From assembly GCA_040756735.1 (NCBI GenBank), contig JBFLYC010000018.1, positions 1-64,000 of the forward strand: DNA of 64,000 bases, given 5' to 3'. The position numbers were made by a program, and so were the translations under genes. Position 1 is the stretch's first letter. Every line of letters starts with the position of its first letter. Below are positions 34,452 to 43,442 of this stretch, one piece after another. The notes beneath the pieces are model-generated. The model ran no database searches and was not told where the DNA came from. It was given only the letters and a program-made list of their open reading frames with translations. Source of the DNA: JBFLYC01 sp040756735 (lineage in GTDB: Bacteria; Bacillota; DSM-16504; Desulfitibacterales; Desulfitibacteraceae).

Positions 34452-35225
34452 TTAGACTTTCGGGTTATTTAACATGTCAATGAAATTTAAAACTAGTTTG
34501 AGTTTTTCAGGTTCCAAGGTACAGGTAGAAGCAAGGATAGTCTGCACCTGCGGCTGAAATAACAATTCTCGCAATTCCGGACTTAGGGCGCCTATTATTT
34601 CTTCTACTTCTTCCTGTTCTAAAATTAACGAACATACCGAGATACCCAGGGCGCTGCAAATTTTTTCGATGGTCTTCAAAGATGCATGGACTTTCCCTGT
34701 TTCAAGCTGCCCAATAAGCCCAGGAGAAAGTCCTGCTTTCATGGCCAGGTCCTTTTGGCTCATGCCCCTGAGTTGACGGGCTCTTTTTAGTTTTTCAATT
34801 ACCAGCATATTTTTTCTCTTGTTTCCAATGAACAGGCTTAATGGGACTTCAAAGACGTCAGCTATTTGCCTCAAAGCGCTTAAAGACGGAATGGACTCAT
34901 TTCTTTCAAGTTCACTTAAGTAAGTAGTTGAAAGGTGAGTCAATGTGCCCAGCTGGGCAAGGCTAAGGCCTTTACTTTCCCTTAAAGCCCTTATTTTATC
35001 CCCCATATATACAGTGACTTCACTCTGCAAGCAATCTTTAATAAACTCATCTTCAGTTATATTAAACAAAGATATAATTTTTTCAGCAAGTTTATCTGAT
35101 ACTTTCTTCTTACCTGTCTCAATTTTTTCTAAATGGCCTACAGGCATATTTAGTTTGTCTGCCAACTCTTCTCGAGAGAGGTTATTTTTTTTGCGCAGTT
35201 CAAGAATCTTTTCTCCTAAAATCAT
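34452..35225 (-). CDS. Transcriptional regulator with three tandem XRE-type HTH domains
   Basis: This 257-aa protein is built almost entirely of three Cro/C1 HTH domains. One at about 6-60 has LSREELADKLNMPVGHLEKIE, one at about 76-130 has LSLAQLGTLTHLSTTYLSELE, and one at about 145-200 has MSQKDLAMKAGLSPGLIGQLE. The short acidic C-terminus could bind a partner. Three XRE units in one chain are unusual and imply recognition of an extended or repeated operator. It faces the AT-rich 700-bp gap upstream of the Psr-like operon on one side and the iron-sulfur gene on the other. Its targets are not identified. Confidence 0.85.
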   Translation of the reverse strand: MILGEKILELRKKNNLSREELADKLNMPVGHLEKIETGKKKVSDKLAEKIISLFNITEDEFIKDCLQSEVTVYMGDKIRALRESKGLSLAQLGTLTHLSTTYLSELERNESIPSLSALRQIADVFEVPLSLFIGNKRKNMLVIEKLKRARQLRGMSQKDLAMKAGLSPGLIGQLETGKVHASLKTIEKICSALGISVCSLILEQEEVEEIIGALSPELRELLFQPQVQTILASTCTLEPEKLKLVLNFIDMLNNPKV

Positions 35226-35963
35226 TAAATATGCCTTCCTTCTATTTTGTATTTGTTAACATTATACCATTGTAGAATTGGATTGAAATAAGACATGTGA
35301 TCCATTAGATAATTTATTTTCACTTGAAATAATAAAACTTAGTATAAGCAAAATTTAACAAAGATTATTAATTAATGCACATGATTTGCAGATGATGTAT
35401 ATCTTCAACAGACATGGGTTGTGTAATTATATCATAACTTAGAAAAAGCGTAAATATAATTTGGGCGCTTAATATATCGCTGAAAATAGAATGTTAAATA
35501 AAATGCTATGAGCGAAATTTAGTTTTGGCATAAAAATAATAATATAGCATAATAAATTTTTATACTTAGTTAAAGAGGAATAAATAAGAATTCGTGGAAT
35601 AAGAAACATATATTAGCTATATAAATAGAGTAAATACATGTACATCTGTGGATAGCAGCTATCATTATGTAAACTTAGTAACAACGAAATATGTATTGCT
35701 AAAAAATAATAATAATATTGGCGAAATAATTAAAAAGTATAACCCAGCAAAATAATGGCAAGTTGTTAAGCTGAGCTCCAAGGGTAAGCAGTCATCAATA
35801 ATGAAGCAATACTTAGTATGAATAAAAATATAGCTTTTGTTTTAGCGTAAATTGATATGTTTAGATGACGATTTTATAAATTAAGTCTATGCTGCAAAGT
35901 GAGTAGCGTTTGATGTGATGCTATAGTATGAGCGTAATAATTGTATTTATAGAGAAAGGGGCG
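35226..35963. other. Long AT-rich intergenic region
   Basis: About 700 bp without a supported gene lies between the divergent triple-HTH regulator and the rhodanese lipoprotein. It is clearly more AT-rich than its neighbours and has many short stops in all frames. Recurrent degenerate words are seen, for example TGCTATGAGCGAAAT near 35502 and TGCTATAGTATGAGCGTAAT near 35919, and AGCGTAAAT near 35448 and 35852. A small palindrome, GATAGCAGCTATC, lies at about 35653. It probably holds promoters and operators for both flanks. I cannot define them. Confidence 0.5.
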
Positions 35964-35969
35964 ATGGTT

Positions 35970-37070
35970 TTGAAAAAGACCTTACTTCCATTGACAGTGG
36001 CTTTAATTATTCTCACCCTTTTGGGACTTCTTGTCGGATGTGGAGGGCAAATAACGTCAAGAGCCCCTGCCACTGTACTAAAGGCTGAGCAGCAGCAGGA
36101 AGTTGACTGGTTTGATGATCTGGTAAAAGTGTCTGAAGAGTTCATAAAAAAGGGACTGCAGGTTATGCAGCCATGGGAAGCATACGAAAGTCTGGTCTTA
36201 AAGCCTGACCCAGGTTATTACATAATAGACCTGAGGTCAAGACTTGACTTCATGAAAGGCAGTATCCTGGGGGCAGTGAACATACCTTATGAGACTTCGT
36301 GGCAGGATGAACAGATCATGAAAATTCCTGTGGACAAAAAGATTGTGTTGGTGTGCGAAGATGGCGCCAAGTCAGCGCAAACAGCTGTAATGCTAGGCAT
36401 GAAAGGTTATGATGTTACGATTTTGCTTTATGGTATGGCTGGCTGGAATCCTCCTAAGGTTGAGGACTGTCCTGTAATAAACAACGAAATAGAAACTTCG
36501 GAAACACTGGCTGTTAATAAGTATCCTTTACCCTCAATTACTACTGGGAATATGAATGCAGGATTGGATGGCGTCCTGACGGCTCAAAACCAAAAAATTT
36601 TCTCTGCAGGTACAGATGGTTATATTGCCGTTGAAGAACTCCAGGGCTCTTTGTCTGGAGAAGGAGAAGCAAAATACTTTTTGGTAGACCTTCGCAGGAG
36701 CGAACATTATTTAAAGGGGCACATACCCGGTGCAATTAATATCCCTTATGAAGAAATTCTTCAAACTGCAAATTTGGAAAAACTGCCTGCAGGCATGCCG
36801 GATACAAAAATTGTCCTGGTATGCTATACAGGGTTTAAGGCTAATCAAGCTGCCAGGATCTTAAACCAGCTTGGCTACCAGGCGGTGCCCTTGCAATTGG
36901 GTATGAGCGGATGGACTAAAGACAAAGAAGTAATAGGCATACTTCCTGAAGAATGCTATTGGAGGTCATGCTATGGTGATGCAAGCCAAGAAGGTGTGTC
37001 TTCTACCAGCTGCAGCAAGGGGTATCCAACCATAGTGACTAGACTGCAAAATCTGGGAGGCGGCGGCTGA
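35970..37070 (+). CDS. Lipoprotein with two rhodanese domains
   Basis: This protein of about 366 aa has an N-terminal signal of the KKTLLPLTVAL type with lipobox LVGC, so it is an exported lipoprotein. Two rhodanese domains follow. The first (about 60-155) has the catalytic loop VCEDGAKS and YIIDLRSRLDF; the second (about 225-335) has VCYTGFKA and FLVDLRRSEHY. Both keep the active-site Cys. TTG 35970 or ATG 35964 are both possible behind GAAAGGGG. It is the first gene of a molybdoenzyme operon, and it likely presents sulfane sulfur (polysulfide or thiosulfate-derived) outside the cell to the Psr-like reductase; that role is inference. Confidence 0.85.
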   Translation: MKKTLLPLTVALIILTLLGLLVGCGGQITSRAPATVLKAEQQQEVDWFDDLVKVSEEFIKKGLQVMQPWEAYESLVLKPDPGYYIIDLRSRLDFMKGSILGAVNIPYETSWQDEQIMKIPVDKKIVLVCEDGAKSAQTAVMLGMKGYDVTILLYGMAGWNPPKVEDCPVINNEIETSETLAVNKYPLPSITTGNMNAGLDGVLTAQNQKIFSAGTDGYIAVEELQGSLSGEGEAKYFLVDLRRSEHYLKGHIPGAINIPYEEILQTANLEKLPAGMPDTKIVLVCYTGFKANQAARILNQLGYQAVPLQLGMSGWTKDKEVIGILPEECYWRSCYGDASQEGVSSTSCSKGYPTIVTRLQNLGGGG

Positions 37071-37082
37071 AGTTAAAATTTT

Positions 37083-37147
37083 AACCCTGGTTCAGGGTTT
37101 TGCACTTTAAAAAAAATGAGCAAGCGCTTGGACTTAATGCTTAAGTC
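37083..37147 (+). promoter_or_regulatory. Two hairpins in the gap before the psrA-like gene
   Basis: AACCCTG/CAGGGTT (37083-37099) has a 3-nt loop and a T4 run, a weak terminator shape. GACTTAA/TTAAGTC (37131-37147) follows, extendable to CTTG/CAAG, ending next to the GGGGGAG ribosome site at about 37150. CAAGCGCTTG at 37121-37130 is also palindromic. They may tune lipoprotein versus oxidoreductase levels or stabilise processed mRNA. Confidence 0.4.
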
Positions 37148-37163
37148 AAGGGGGAGATAGAAA

Positions 37164-39365
37164 ATGCAAAAGATAACCCGGAGGACTTTTCTGAAGGGCG
37201 CGGCCGCTGCAGGGGCAGTGGGGGCAATACCAGTTTATGTGGGTTTTAATCAATTCGTCCAAATGGCGGAAAAATCAGAGATCACCATTAAACCCACGCT
37301 GTGTAATGGCTGTACAAATATGTGCGGCATGTTTGTCTACTTAAAAAACGGCAGGGTATGGAAGGCAGAAGGTCATCCTATCCACCTAAAGAGCAGGGGT
37401 AAATTATGTGCAAGAGGGCATGGCATGGTTGCTGATGTTTACAACCCCGATAGAGTGCCCGGTCCCATGAAACGTGTCGGTGAAATGAAATTTGAACCGA
37501 TTACCTGGGAACAGGCTTTTGAAGAGATCGGAGAAAAGCTGAAAAATATTGTAGATAATTATACCGGCAATGCAGTGGTGTGGATGGAACACGGGGTGCG
37601 CGGCAAGCGCTATGCTGACATTCTCTTGGATTTCATCGGGTCGCCTAACTATATAACGCATTATGCAACCTGTTTTACATCCAAAACCAATGTCTGGGCC
37701 AATATGGTCGGGGATAATCTCTATGGTGATCATGAAAATTCCAAATATATGCTTTTTGTGGGGCGAAACTTTGCAGGAGGCATTATTCCCAATGGCATGA
37801 ACAAGGTATTAAAAGCCAAGGAAAAGGGAGCAAAACTTGTAGTTGTTGACCCGAGGTATTGCGAATTGGCAATAGTTGCTGATGAATGGGTACCTATTAG
37901 GCCGGGTACTGATTTAGCCTTCTTTTTAGCGTTGGCTCATGTGTTAATTGCAGAAAATCTTTACAGCAGGTCCTTTGTCAGAAGCTATGTAGAAGGTTTT
38001 GATGAATTCTGGAACGCTAACAGAAACTGTACTCCTGAGTGGGCTGAGGAGATTACCGGCATTCCGGCAGATAAAACCAGGCAAATTGCCAGGGAAATGG
38101 CCGGCGCTGCCCCTGAGAGTTTTTTGGAAACGGGCTATCACGGCTTAAACGCTCATTACCGCAACAGCGTACAGCAGGCCCAGATGAATGTCATAATCAA
38201 TGCGCTCCTGGGCAACATGTTTAAAAAAGGAGGCCTGCTGCCCGCCGCTGAGTTAAAACTTGGATCTCTGGATCTGGTAGCGCCCCCGGCCAAGACAAAA
38301 GGTCCCCGGGTGGATGGAGCTGGGGTTGAAGGCAAATATCCTACGGTAGAACCGAGCAGGGGCATACCTCAACTGGTTCCACAGCTTGTAGAAGAAGGAA
38401 AAGTCAAGGCCCTTTTTATCTACCATTACAATCCTTTGAGAACAGGGCCGGACCCTGAGTACCAGAAGAAAATGAAAAATGCGGAACTGGTTGTGTCCAT
38501 TCCCACCGACTGGAATGAAACATCACTTCATACTGCCCATTATATATTGCCTGAGAGTTATTTCTTGGAAAGAACCGAACTCCCCGTATCTACAGGAGGT
38601 AATATTACCCACGAGCATCCCCAGGTTGCCTGGCGTCAGCAGGTTATAGAGCCGGTTCACAACGCCAAGCCGCTGCTGGAGATACTCCAGGGCATTGCGG
38701 CGAAAATAGGTGCACGCAGGTACTTTGATTTCACAGTGGAGCAGCAGGTTAAAGCCATGATTAAGCCATTGGGCATAACCGTGGAGAGGCTTGCTAAAGC
38801 AGGCTGCCTGGAATTTCCCGCCGCTGTTGAAGAAGGATTTCCCTTGTTTAATGGCAAGCCCAATCTGAAGACTCCCTCAGGCAAAGTGGAATTTTCAGTG
38901 GGCAATTACAAGGTTAACGGTTTTAGCGGAGTGCCCAGGTGGATACCCCCACAGGTCATGCCGCAAGGCGATGATGAGTTCAGGTTAATCCATGGCAAGC
39001 AGCCGTGGCATTCCCACCATATTACCTGCAACAATCCATATCTCATGGCTATTACCCAGGCTTACAATGGCACATGGATGTGGATAAACAGTGACAGGGC
39101 CAAAAAACTGGGTATTAAAAACGGCGACATGGTAACTGTAGAATCTTCTAAAGCAAAAAAACAAATCAATGTAAGGGTAACGGAACTGCTCCATCCTGAT
39201 TGCGTATGGATTCCCTCCGCATATGGGGGTTTTTCTGAAAAGGCCAGGACTGCTTATGGTGTTGGCATTAATTATAATGATTTTATACCTGCCATGGTGG
39301 AGCCCATTGCGGGCAGTGTCATGGGGCAGGAAGTCATAGTAAAGGTCAAAAAGGGGAGGGTATAA
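37164..39365 (+). CDS. Molybdopterin oxidoreductase catalytic subunit, PsrA/PhsA-like
   Basis: This 733-aa complex-iron-sulfur molybdoenzyme has a twin-arginine signal (RRTFLK at 6-11) followed by a hydrophobic AAAAGAVGAIP stretch, hence exported folded. The [4Fe-4S] motif has C47, C50, C54 and C82. A Cys at 170 (ATCFTSK) is the likely Mo/W ligand, as in polysulfide and thiosulfate reductases. The C-terminal MopB_CT domain ends near residue 730. It is followed directly by ferredoxin and NrfD-like subunits. Context with rhodanese lipoproteins favours polysulfide/thiosulfate/tetrathionate chemistry over nitrate or arsenate. AAGGGGGAG precedes the ATG. Confidence 0.9.
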   Translation: MQKITRRTFLKGAAAAGAVGAIPVYVGFNQFVQMAEKSEITIKPTLCNGCTNMCGMFVYLKNGRVWKAEGHPIHLKSRGKLCARGHGMVADVYNPDRVPGPMKRVGEMKFEPITWEQAFEEIGEKLKNIVDNYTGNAVVWMEHGVRGKRYADILLDFIGSPNYITHYATCFTSKTNVWANMVGDNLYGDHENSKYMLFVGRNFAGGIIPNGMNKVLKAKEKGAKLVVVDPRYCELAIVADEWVPIRPGTDLAFFLALAHVLIAENLYSRSFVRSYVEGFDEFWNANRNCTPEWAEEITGIPADKTRQIAREMAGAAPESFLETGYHGLNAHYRNSVQQAQMNVIINALLGNMFKKGGLLPAAELKLGSLDLVAPPAKTKGPRVDGAGVEGKYPTVEPSRGIPQLVPQLVEEGKVKALFIYHYNPLRTGPDPEYQKKMKNAELVVSIPTDWNETSLHTAHYILPESYFLERTELPVSTGGNITHEHPQVAWRQQVIEPVHNAKPLLEILQGIAAKIGARRYFDFTVEQQVKAMIKPLGITVERLAKAGCLEFPAAVEEGFPLFNGKPNLKTPSGKVEFSVGNYKVNGFSGVPRWIPPQVMPQGDDEFRLIHGKQPWHSHHITCNNPYLMAITQAYNGTWMWINSDRAKKLGIKNGDMVTVESSKAKKQINVRVTELLHPDCVWIPSAYGGFSEKARTAYGVGINYNDFIPAMVEPIAGSVMGQEVIVKVKKGRV

Positions 39366-39908
39366 ATGGCCAATTATGTAATGCTCATTGATGCATCCCG
39401 CTGTACCGGTTGTTCTGCTTGCAGGGTTGCTTGTCAAATGCAGTGGCAGCTAAAGCCAGACATGGCTTTTAACTGGCTGGAGCACAGGGAATATGGCGAA
39501 TTTCCCCATGCAAAATTAGCAATAACCCCAGTGCAGTGCCAGCACTGTGATAATGCTCCCTGCCAGAAGGTATGTCCTACCAGGGCCACATATAAGCGTT
39601 CTGATGGAATCGTTTTAATTGATCATAAAAAGTGTATAGGGTGCAAGTACTGCATGCTGGCCTGTCCTTATGAAGCTCGCACCATGGATAATGAAAAGCA
39701 TGTGCCTGAAAAGTGCAAGTTTTGTGCCGGTTTTGTAGAAAAGGGTGAGGTGCCTGCATGTGTAAGTACTTGCATGAATGAAGTGAGGTTGTTTGGGGAT
39801 TTGGATGATCCCAACAGTAAAATCAACCGTGTAATGGCTGCAAATAATGTGTACCAGCTAATGCCCGAAAAGGGTACAAAACCACGGATTTATTATCTCA
39901 AGAGGTGA
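39366..39908 (+). CDS. Four-cluster ferredoxin subunit, PsrB/NrfC-like
   Basis: This 180-aa subunit has Cys groups CTGCSACRVAC, CQHCDNAPCQKVCP, CIGCKYCMLACP and CKFCAG...CVSTC, the four-cluster DMSO-reductase B-subunit pattern. No signal peptide of its own is present, so it would be carried out by the Tat signal on the catalytic subunit. It starts immediately after the catalytic gene and its stop shares bases with a GTG of the next frame. It conducts electrons from the NrfD-like membrane subunit to the Mo site. Confidence 0.94.
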   Translation: MANYVMLIDASRCTGCSACRVACQMQWQLKPDMAFNWLEHREYGEFPHAKLAITPVQCQHCDNAPCQKVCPTRATYKRSDGIVLIDHKKCIGCKYCMLACPYEARTMDNEKHVPEKCKFCAGFVEKGEVPACVSTCMNEVRLFGDLDDPNSKINRVMAANNVYQLMPEKGTKPRIYYLKR

Positions 39909-39919
39909 GGGGGATGCAA

Positions 39920-41065
39920 ATGCCAGGTTTTTTTGCTGATAAAAAGAGTATCGCAATGCTTGCAATGGTCATATTTGGCGCCATAGGGGCAGCTGCTATC
40001 TTAATCTTTGGAGAAGGGGTCATGGGGACCAGTGACAAGGTACCCTGGGGTGCGCTCATAGCTGTGTATTTGTTCTTCGCAGCTTCAAGTGTTGGCCTCA
40101 CGATCATGTCATCGCTCTGGTATGTTTTTAAGATTCCTGTCTTTGAACAGATTTGCAAGAGAGCGCTTTCTTGGGCCATTATTTCCATTGTGCTGGGTTT
40201 TGTGGCAATTGGTCTTGAGTTGGGGAATCCTTTAAATATGTTCTGGTTGGTTTTTTCTCCCAACCTAAATTCTGCAATCTGGTGGATGGGAATGCTATAC
40301 ACAATCTACCTTGGCCTAAGAATAGCAACGGTGTATAACTTATGCCTGCAAAAGGATGAGAGGGTCATCTTTTTTGGCAGGTTAACTCTTGTGGCAGGGA
40401 TTGCGGCAGTGAGCAATTTAGGGGCTGTTTTTGGATATCTTCACGCGCGGCCTTTTTGGCAGGGGCCATTCATGTCCGTGCATTTTCTGCTAATAGCTTT
40501 TTTGTCTGGGACAGCTATTCTCGCCGCGGCCTTTTATCTGGTTGAGAAAAAGCAAGGGGTTTCCCAGTCAGTTCTGCTCAATAAATTAGGAAAAATCCAT
40601 GCAACAACATTGGTCATAATCCTTTTTATAACCTTTTGGAGGATAATTTCTAATTTATATGGTCAAGTTCCAGGCAAATATGAAGCGGTGAAGGCTTTAG
40701 TTGCCGGGCCGTTAGCTGCAAATTTTTGGCTCTTTGAGGTGGGCATTGGTTTGATCGCACCAATAATACTTTTGGTGACTGCCAGCAGCCATGCTTCTGG
40801 GCGTATCTTCAAAGCAGCTGTTCTTTCTCTAATTGGGATATTCTTTATGCACTACAACATGGTTATTGCCGGGCAATTGACACCCAATACTGCAGTTGGA
40901 CCTGCTGGCATGCCATCTTACTATGCTTATTTTCCTTCATGGGCTGAAGCAGCTGTTTTAGTTGGTACAGTTGGAGGTGCCATAACAGCCGCCATGTGGG
41001 TTGAAAAAAGATTCTTTCAAGCAAAAGCTGATGCGCCTGCCAAGGGGGTGGCTGTTGATGTTTAG
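39920..41065 (+). CDS. NrfD/PsrC-like polytopic membrane subunit
   Basis: This protein of about 381 aa has around ten hydrophobic helices, among them segments near MLAMVIFGAIGAAAILIF, ISIVLGFVAIGLEL and LIAPIILLVTASS. It is the quinol-oxidising anchor of CISM enzymes. ATG 39920 is favoured, GAGGGGG lying 6 nt upstream; ATG 39914 and GTG 39905 are too close to or inside that site. It ends 51 bp before the TorD-family chaperone. A menaquinone pool is implied. Confidence 0.9.
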   Translation: MPGFFADKKSIAMLAMVIFGAIGAAAILIFGEGVMGTSDKVPWGALIAVYLFFAASSVGLTIMSSLWYVFKIPVFEQICKRALSWAIISIVLGFVAIGLELGNPLNMFWLVFSPNLNSAIWWMGMLYTIYLGLRIATVYNLCLQKDERVIFFGRLTLVAGIAAVSNLGAVFGYLHARPFWQGPFMSVHFLLIAFLSGTAILAAAFYLVEKKQGVSQSVLLNKLGKIHATTLVIILFITFWRIISNLYGQVPGKYEAVKALVAGPLAANFWLFEVGIGLIAPIILLVTASSHASGRIFKAAVLSLIGIFFMHYNMVIAGQLTPNTAVGPAGMPSYYAYFPSWAEAAVLVGTVGGAITAAMWVEKRFFQAKADAPAKGVAVDV

Positions 41066-41116
41066 TATGACCTGAGGATAGTAGGCGCGTGCATTACATT
41101 TGGGGGGTGAAAAGAT

Positions 41117-41740
41117 ATGGTTCCCAGGGTTAACAAACAGGCCATGGCAGATATTCTTTTAATCCTTGCTGAATTTTATAAATATCCCGATGAAAATTTC
41201 TATCAAGAGCTTGTATCAGGCGCTCTTTGTTTGGAACTTCAACATTTGATGCAAGCTGTGGGGTTTGTATTGGAATGCCCCCTGGGGAACCTGGCAGTCG
41301 GTGGTTTAGAAGATCTTAAAATGGAATATGTTAAATCTTTCATTGGTACAGGTAGGCCGGCAGCTGTGCCTGTTGAGTCTGTTTATAAAGTATGGACAAC
41401 TGACAAATCCGCAAAAATCAGTATAGCCGGCCAAAAGGGCTATTTAATGGGTGATTCTGCCTTGCACATGGCTTATCTGTTAAATTCCATGGGTTTTGAG
41501 GTGCCGGAAGAATTCAGGTCAATGCCGGATCATTTATGTCTCATGTTGGAATTATTGGCTTATATGATCAAGGATTGCAGTTCCCAGGATGTATGCTTGT
41601 ATCTCCAGGAGCACTTCCATTGGCTGGAAGACTTTGAACAAAGATTAATTGAAATTGGCGGGTCGGAGTTTTACCTGCAGGCAACAAAACTTTTAAGGCA
41701 ATGTGTAAAACGCACTGCTGAATTACTAACACAAACATAA
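41117..41740 (+). CDS. TorD-family molybdoenzyme chaperone
   Basis: This 207-aa all-helical protein has a TorD/DmsD-type core. It begins with an ADILLILAEFYKYPDE segment, VKSFIGTGRPAAVPVESVY is the substrate-binding loop pattern, and the EFRSMPDHLCLMLELLAYM helix matches the E-x-P-D-H-x-x-x-x-L family signature. It would hold the apo-catalytic subunit until cofactor is loaded before Tat export. GGGGGGTG lies before the ATG. Fifth gene of the Psr-like operon. Confidence 0.9.
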   Translation: MVPRVNKQAMADILLILAEFYKYPDENFYQELVSGALCLELQHLMQAVGFVLECPLGNLAVGGLEDLKMEYVKSFIGTGRPAAVPVESVYKVWTTDKSAKISIAGQKGYLMGDSALHMAYLLNSMGFEVPEEFRSMPDHLCLMLELLAYMIKDCSSQDVCLYLQEHFHWLEDFEQRLIEIGGSEFYLQATKLLRQCVKRTAELLTQT

Positions 41741-41766
41741 AAACAAGACAGAGGGGGAGAAAAGCA

Positions 41767-43020
41767 ATGAAAAAATTATTAGCGGTTTTGTTAGCGCTAT
41801 TTTTAACAATGTCTATTTTGGCCGGCTGCGGGGGAAATAAGCAAGAAGCTGCGCAGCAGCCTGCCGCAAGCCAGGACAAACCGGCTGAAGGTGATTTTAA
41901 AGTTGAAGGGGAGAAAAAAGAAATAGTACCTGTTCCGCTGGATCCAAACCTGAGTTATGTGGATACAGAGTACATGATGAACTTGATGAAGGGCGAAAAG
42001 CCCACAAGTGCCGAGCGTTTTGCTTATGACCAGCCAATGCCGGAATGGAGTTTTGTCTTGGTAGATTCCAGGCCTGAGGTTCGTTATAATGAAGGACACA
42101 TCAATGGTGCAGTGAATATTCCAGACAGCCAGTTTGAAGACTTTCCCTGCAGGCTTCCAGCTGAAAGGGACACCATGCTGATATTTTACTGCGGGGGGTT
42201 GGACTGCCCGCTGAGCGCCAACTCTGCCAGGAAAGCCGTTGAGCTTGGTTATACCAATGTTCATGTTTATCAAGAAGGAACACCCTTTTGGAAAGAAGCA
42301 GGAAATTATCTCGTTACTACACCTGAATATGTAGCAGGTCTAATAACCGAGGATCATGTAAACGATACAGCAAAAAAACCTTTTATTATAATTGATGCCA
42401 GGCCGTACAACTTGTATTTCAAAAGCCACATTCCCAATGCCATTCAAATGGATGACAATATCTTTGAAGAAAAATACTTAAAATCAATGCCTGCTGACAA
42501 AAGTACAGAAATCATAACTTACTGCGGTGGTTTCTTCTGCGGGAAAAGTCATTTCATAGCCAAGGTGCTGGTCGACAACGGATATACTAATGTCAAAGTC
42601 TTGGCGGGCGGTAATCCGGCCTGGAAGGATGCCGGATATCCCTTGTTTGGAGCTGAATCTTCAGGGGGAAGTTTTGATATTGCCGGGGGCAAGCCTAATC
42701 GCGGCTTAACCGCTGAAGAATGGAAGAAGAAACTGGAGGCAGGGGGCAAGGTTGTTGTCATAGATGTGCGTAATGATTCAGAAGCCGCAGGTGGTATGAT
42801 TAAAGGTGCAATCCATATTCCTGACAGTGAAATTCATAAAGATCCCCAGGCTATAGCTTCTAAGCTTCCTGCAGACAAGGAAACTACCCTGCTGCTCCAC
42901 TGTGCTGTAGGCGCCAGGTCAGCCGGTGTAGTTGAAAAGGTTGCTGCTTTAGGTTATCCAAACACTTTCTACCTGAACGCCAGGATAACCATTGATGCTG
43001 ACGGAAATTACAGTTTTTAG
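41767..43020 (+). CDS. Lipoprotein with three rhodanese domains
   Basis: This 417-aa protein has a signal MKKLLAVLLALFLTMS with lipobox LAGC and a GGNKQEA spacer. Three rhodanese domains occupy about 65-175, 195-295 and 315-405. All keep a loop Cys: YCGGLDC, YCGGFFC and HCAVGARS. The first two loops have a second Cys three residues on, which may form disulfides or persulfides; the third is a classic single-Cys loop. It closes the operon behind AGGGGGAG and is followed by a terminator. With the first lipoprotein it gives five extracytoplasmic rhodanese domains per operon, presumably for handling sulfane sulfur near the reductase. Confidence 0.88.
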   Translation: MKKLLAVLLALFLTMSILAGCGGNKQEAAQQPAASQDKPAEGDFKVEGEKKEIVPVPLDPNLSYVDTEYMMNLMKGEKPTSAERFAYDQPMPEWSFVLVDSRPEVRYNEGHINGAVNIPDSQFEDFPCRLPAERDTMLIFYCGGLDCPLSANSARKAVELGYTNVHVYQEGTPFWKEAGNYLVTTPEYVAGLITEDHVNDTAKKPFIIIDARPYNLYFKSHIPNAIQMDDNIFEEKYLKSMPADKSTEIITYCGGFFCGKSHFIAKVLVDNGYTNVKVLAGGNPAWKDAGYPLFGAESSGGSFDIAGGKPNRGLTAEEWKKKLEAGGKVVVIDVRNDSEAAGGMIKGAIHIPDSEIHKDPQAIASKLPADKETTLLLHCAVGARSAGVVEKVAALGYPNTFYLNARITIDADGNYSF

Positions 43021-43071
43021 GCAAACAAGTTGCGGCAAATAGTTGCTTTAGCTAATGACAGCACTGTGAAG

Positions 43072-43104
43072 CCAGGGGAAGTGATTATATTCCCCTGGTT
43101 TTAT
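43072..43104 (+). terminator. Intrinsic terminator of the Psr/rhodanese operon
   Basis: Nine-bp arms CCAGGGGAA (43072-43080) and TTCCCCTGG (43090-43098) are followed by TTTTATATTT. Confidence 0.85.
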
Positions 43105-43325
43105 ATTTGGCACAAAGTTCCTAATTTTTTGGTAGATATCATATGAACAATGTATAAACATGCCGTTTGATGGAAATATTTTAGTTAGTGAATACTAATT
43201 TGCATAATTATATCTAAGAAATGAAAATTTAGGGAAAAGCTAATTCTAGAGCGAGATTTGAGGGGTTATTTTTAAAAATTGCTGTAAAAACACTGATAAT
43301 AAGTCAATTTAGTCGTTTTTAGGAC
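43105..43325. other. Intergenic region upstream of groES promoter
   Basis: AT-rich stretch between the rhodanese operon terminator and the groES promoter. I see no gene, repeat or clear regulatory motif in it. Confidence 0.5.
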
Positions 43326-43354
43326 TTGCACATAACCAACCCCTCTAATAATAT
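43326..43354 (+). promoter_or_regulatory. groESL promoter
   Basis: TTGCAC (43326-43331), a 17-bp spacer and TAATAT (43349-43354) lie just upstream of the CIRCE operator; a TATAAT at 43352-43357 overlaps. Confidence 0.6.
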
Positions 43355-43366
43355 AATTATTGAGTA

Positions 43367-43393
43367 TTAGCACTCGCCGTTAATGAGTGCTAA
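43367..43393 (+). promoter_or_regulatory. CIRCE operator (HrcA binding site)
   Basis: Perfect TTAGCACTC (43367-43375), a 9-nt spacer and GAGTGCTAA (43385-43393), 50 bp before groES. This is the exact consensus for HrcA repression of class I heat-shock genes. Confidence 0.97.
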
Positions 43394-43442
43394 TAATAAA
43401 CAAATTACAAGAAAACTTATAATTTAAAAGGAGGTATCATGT

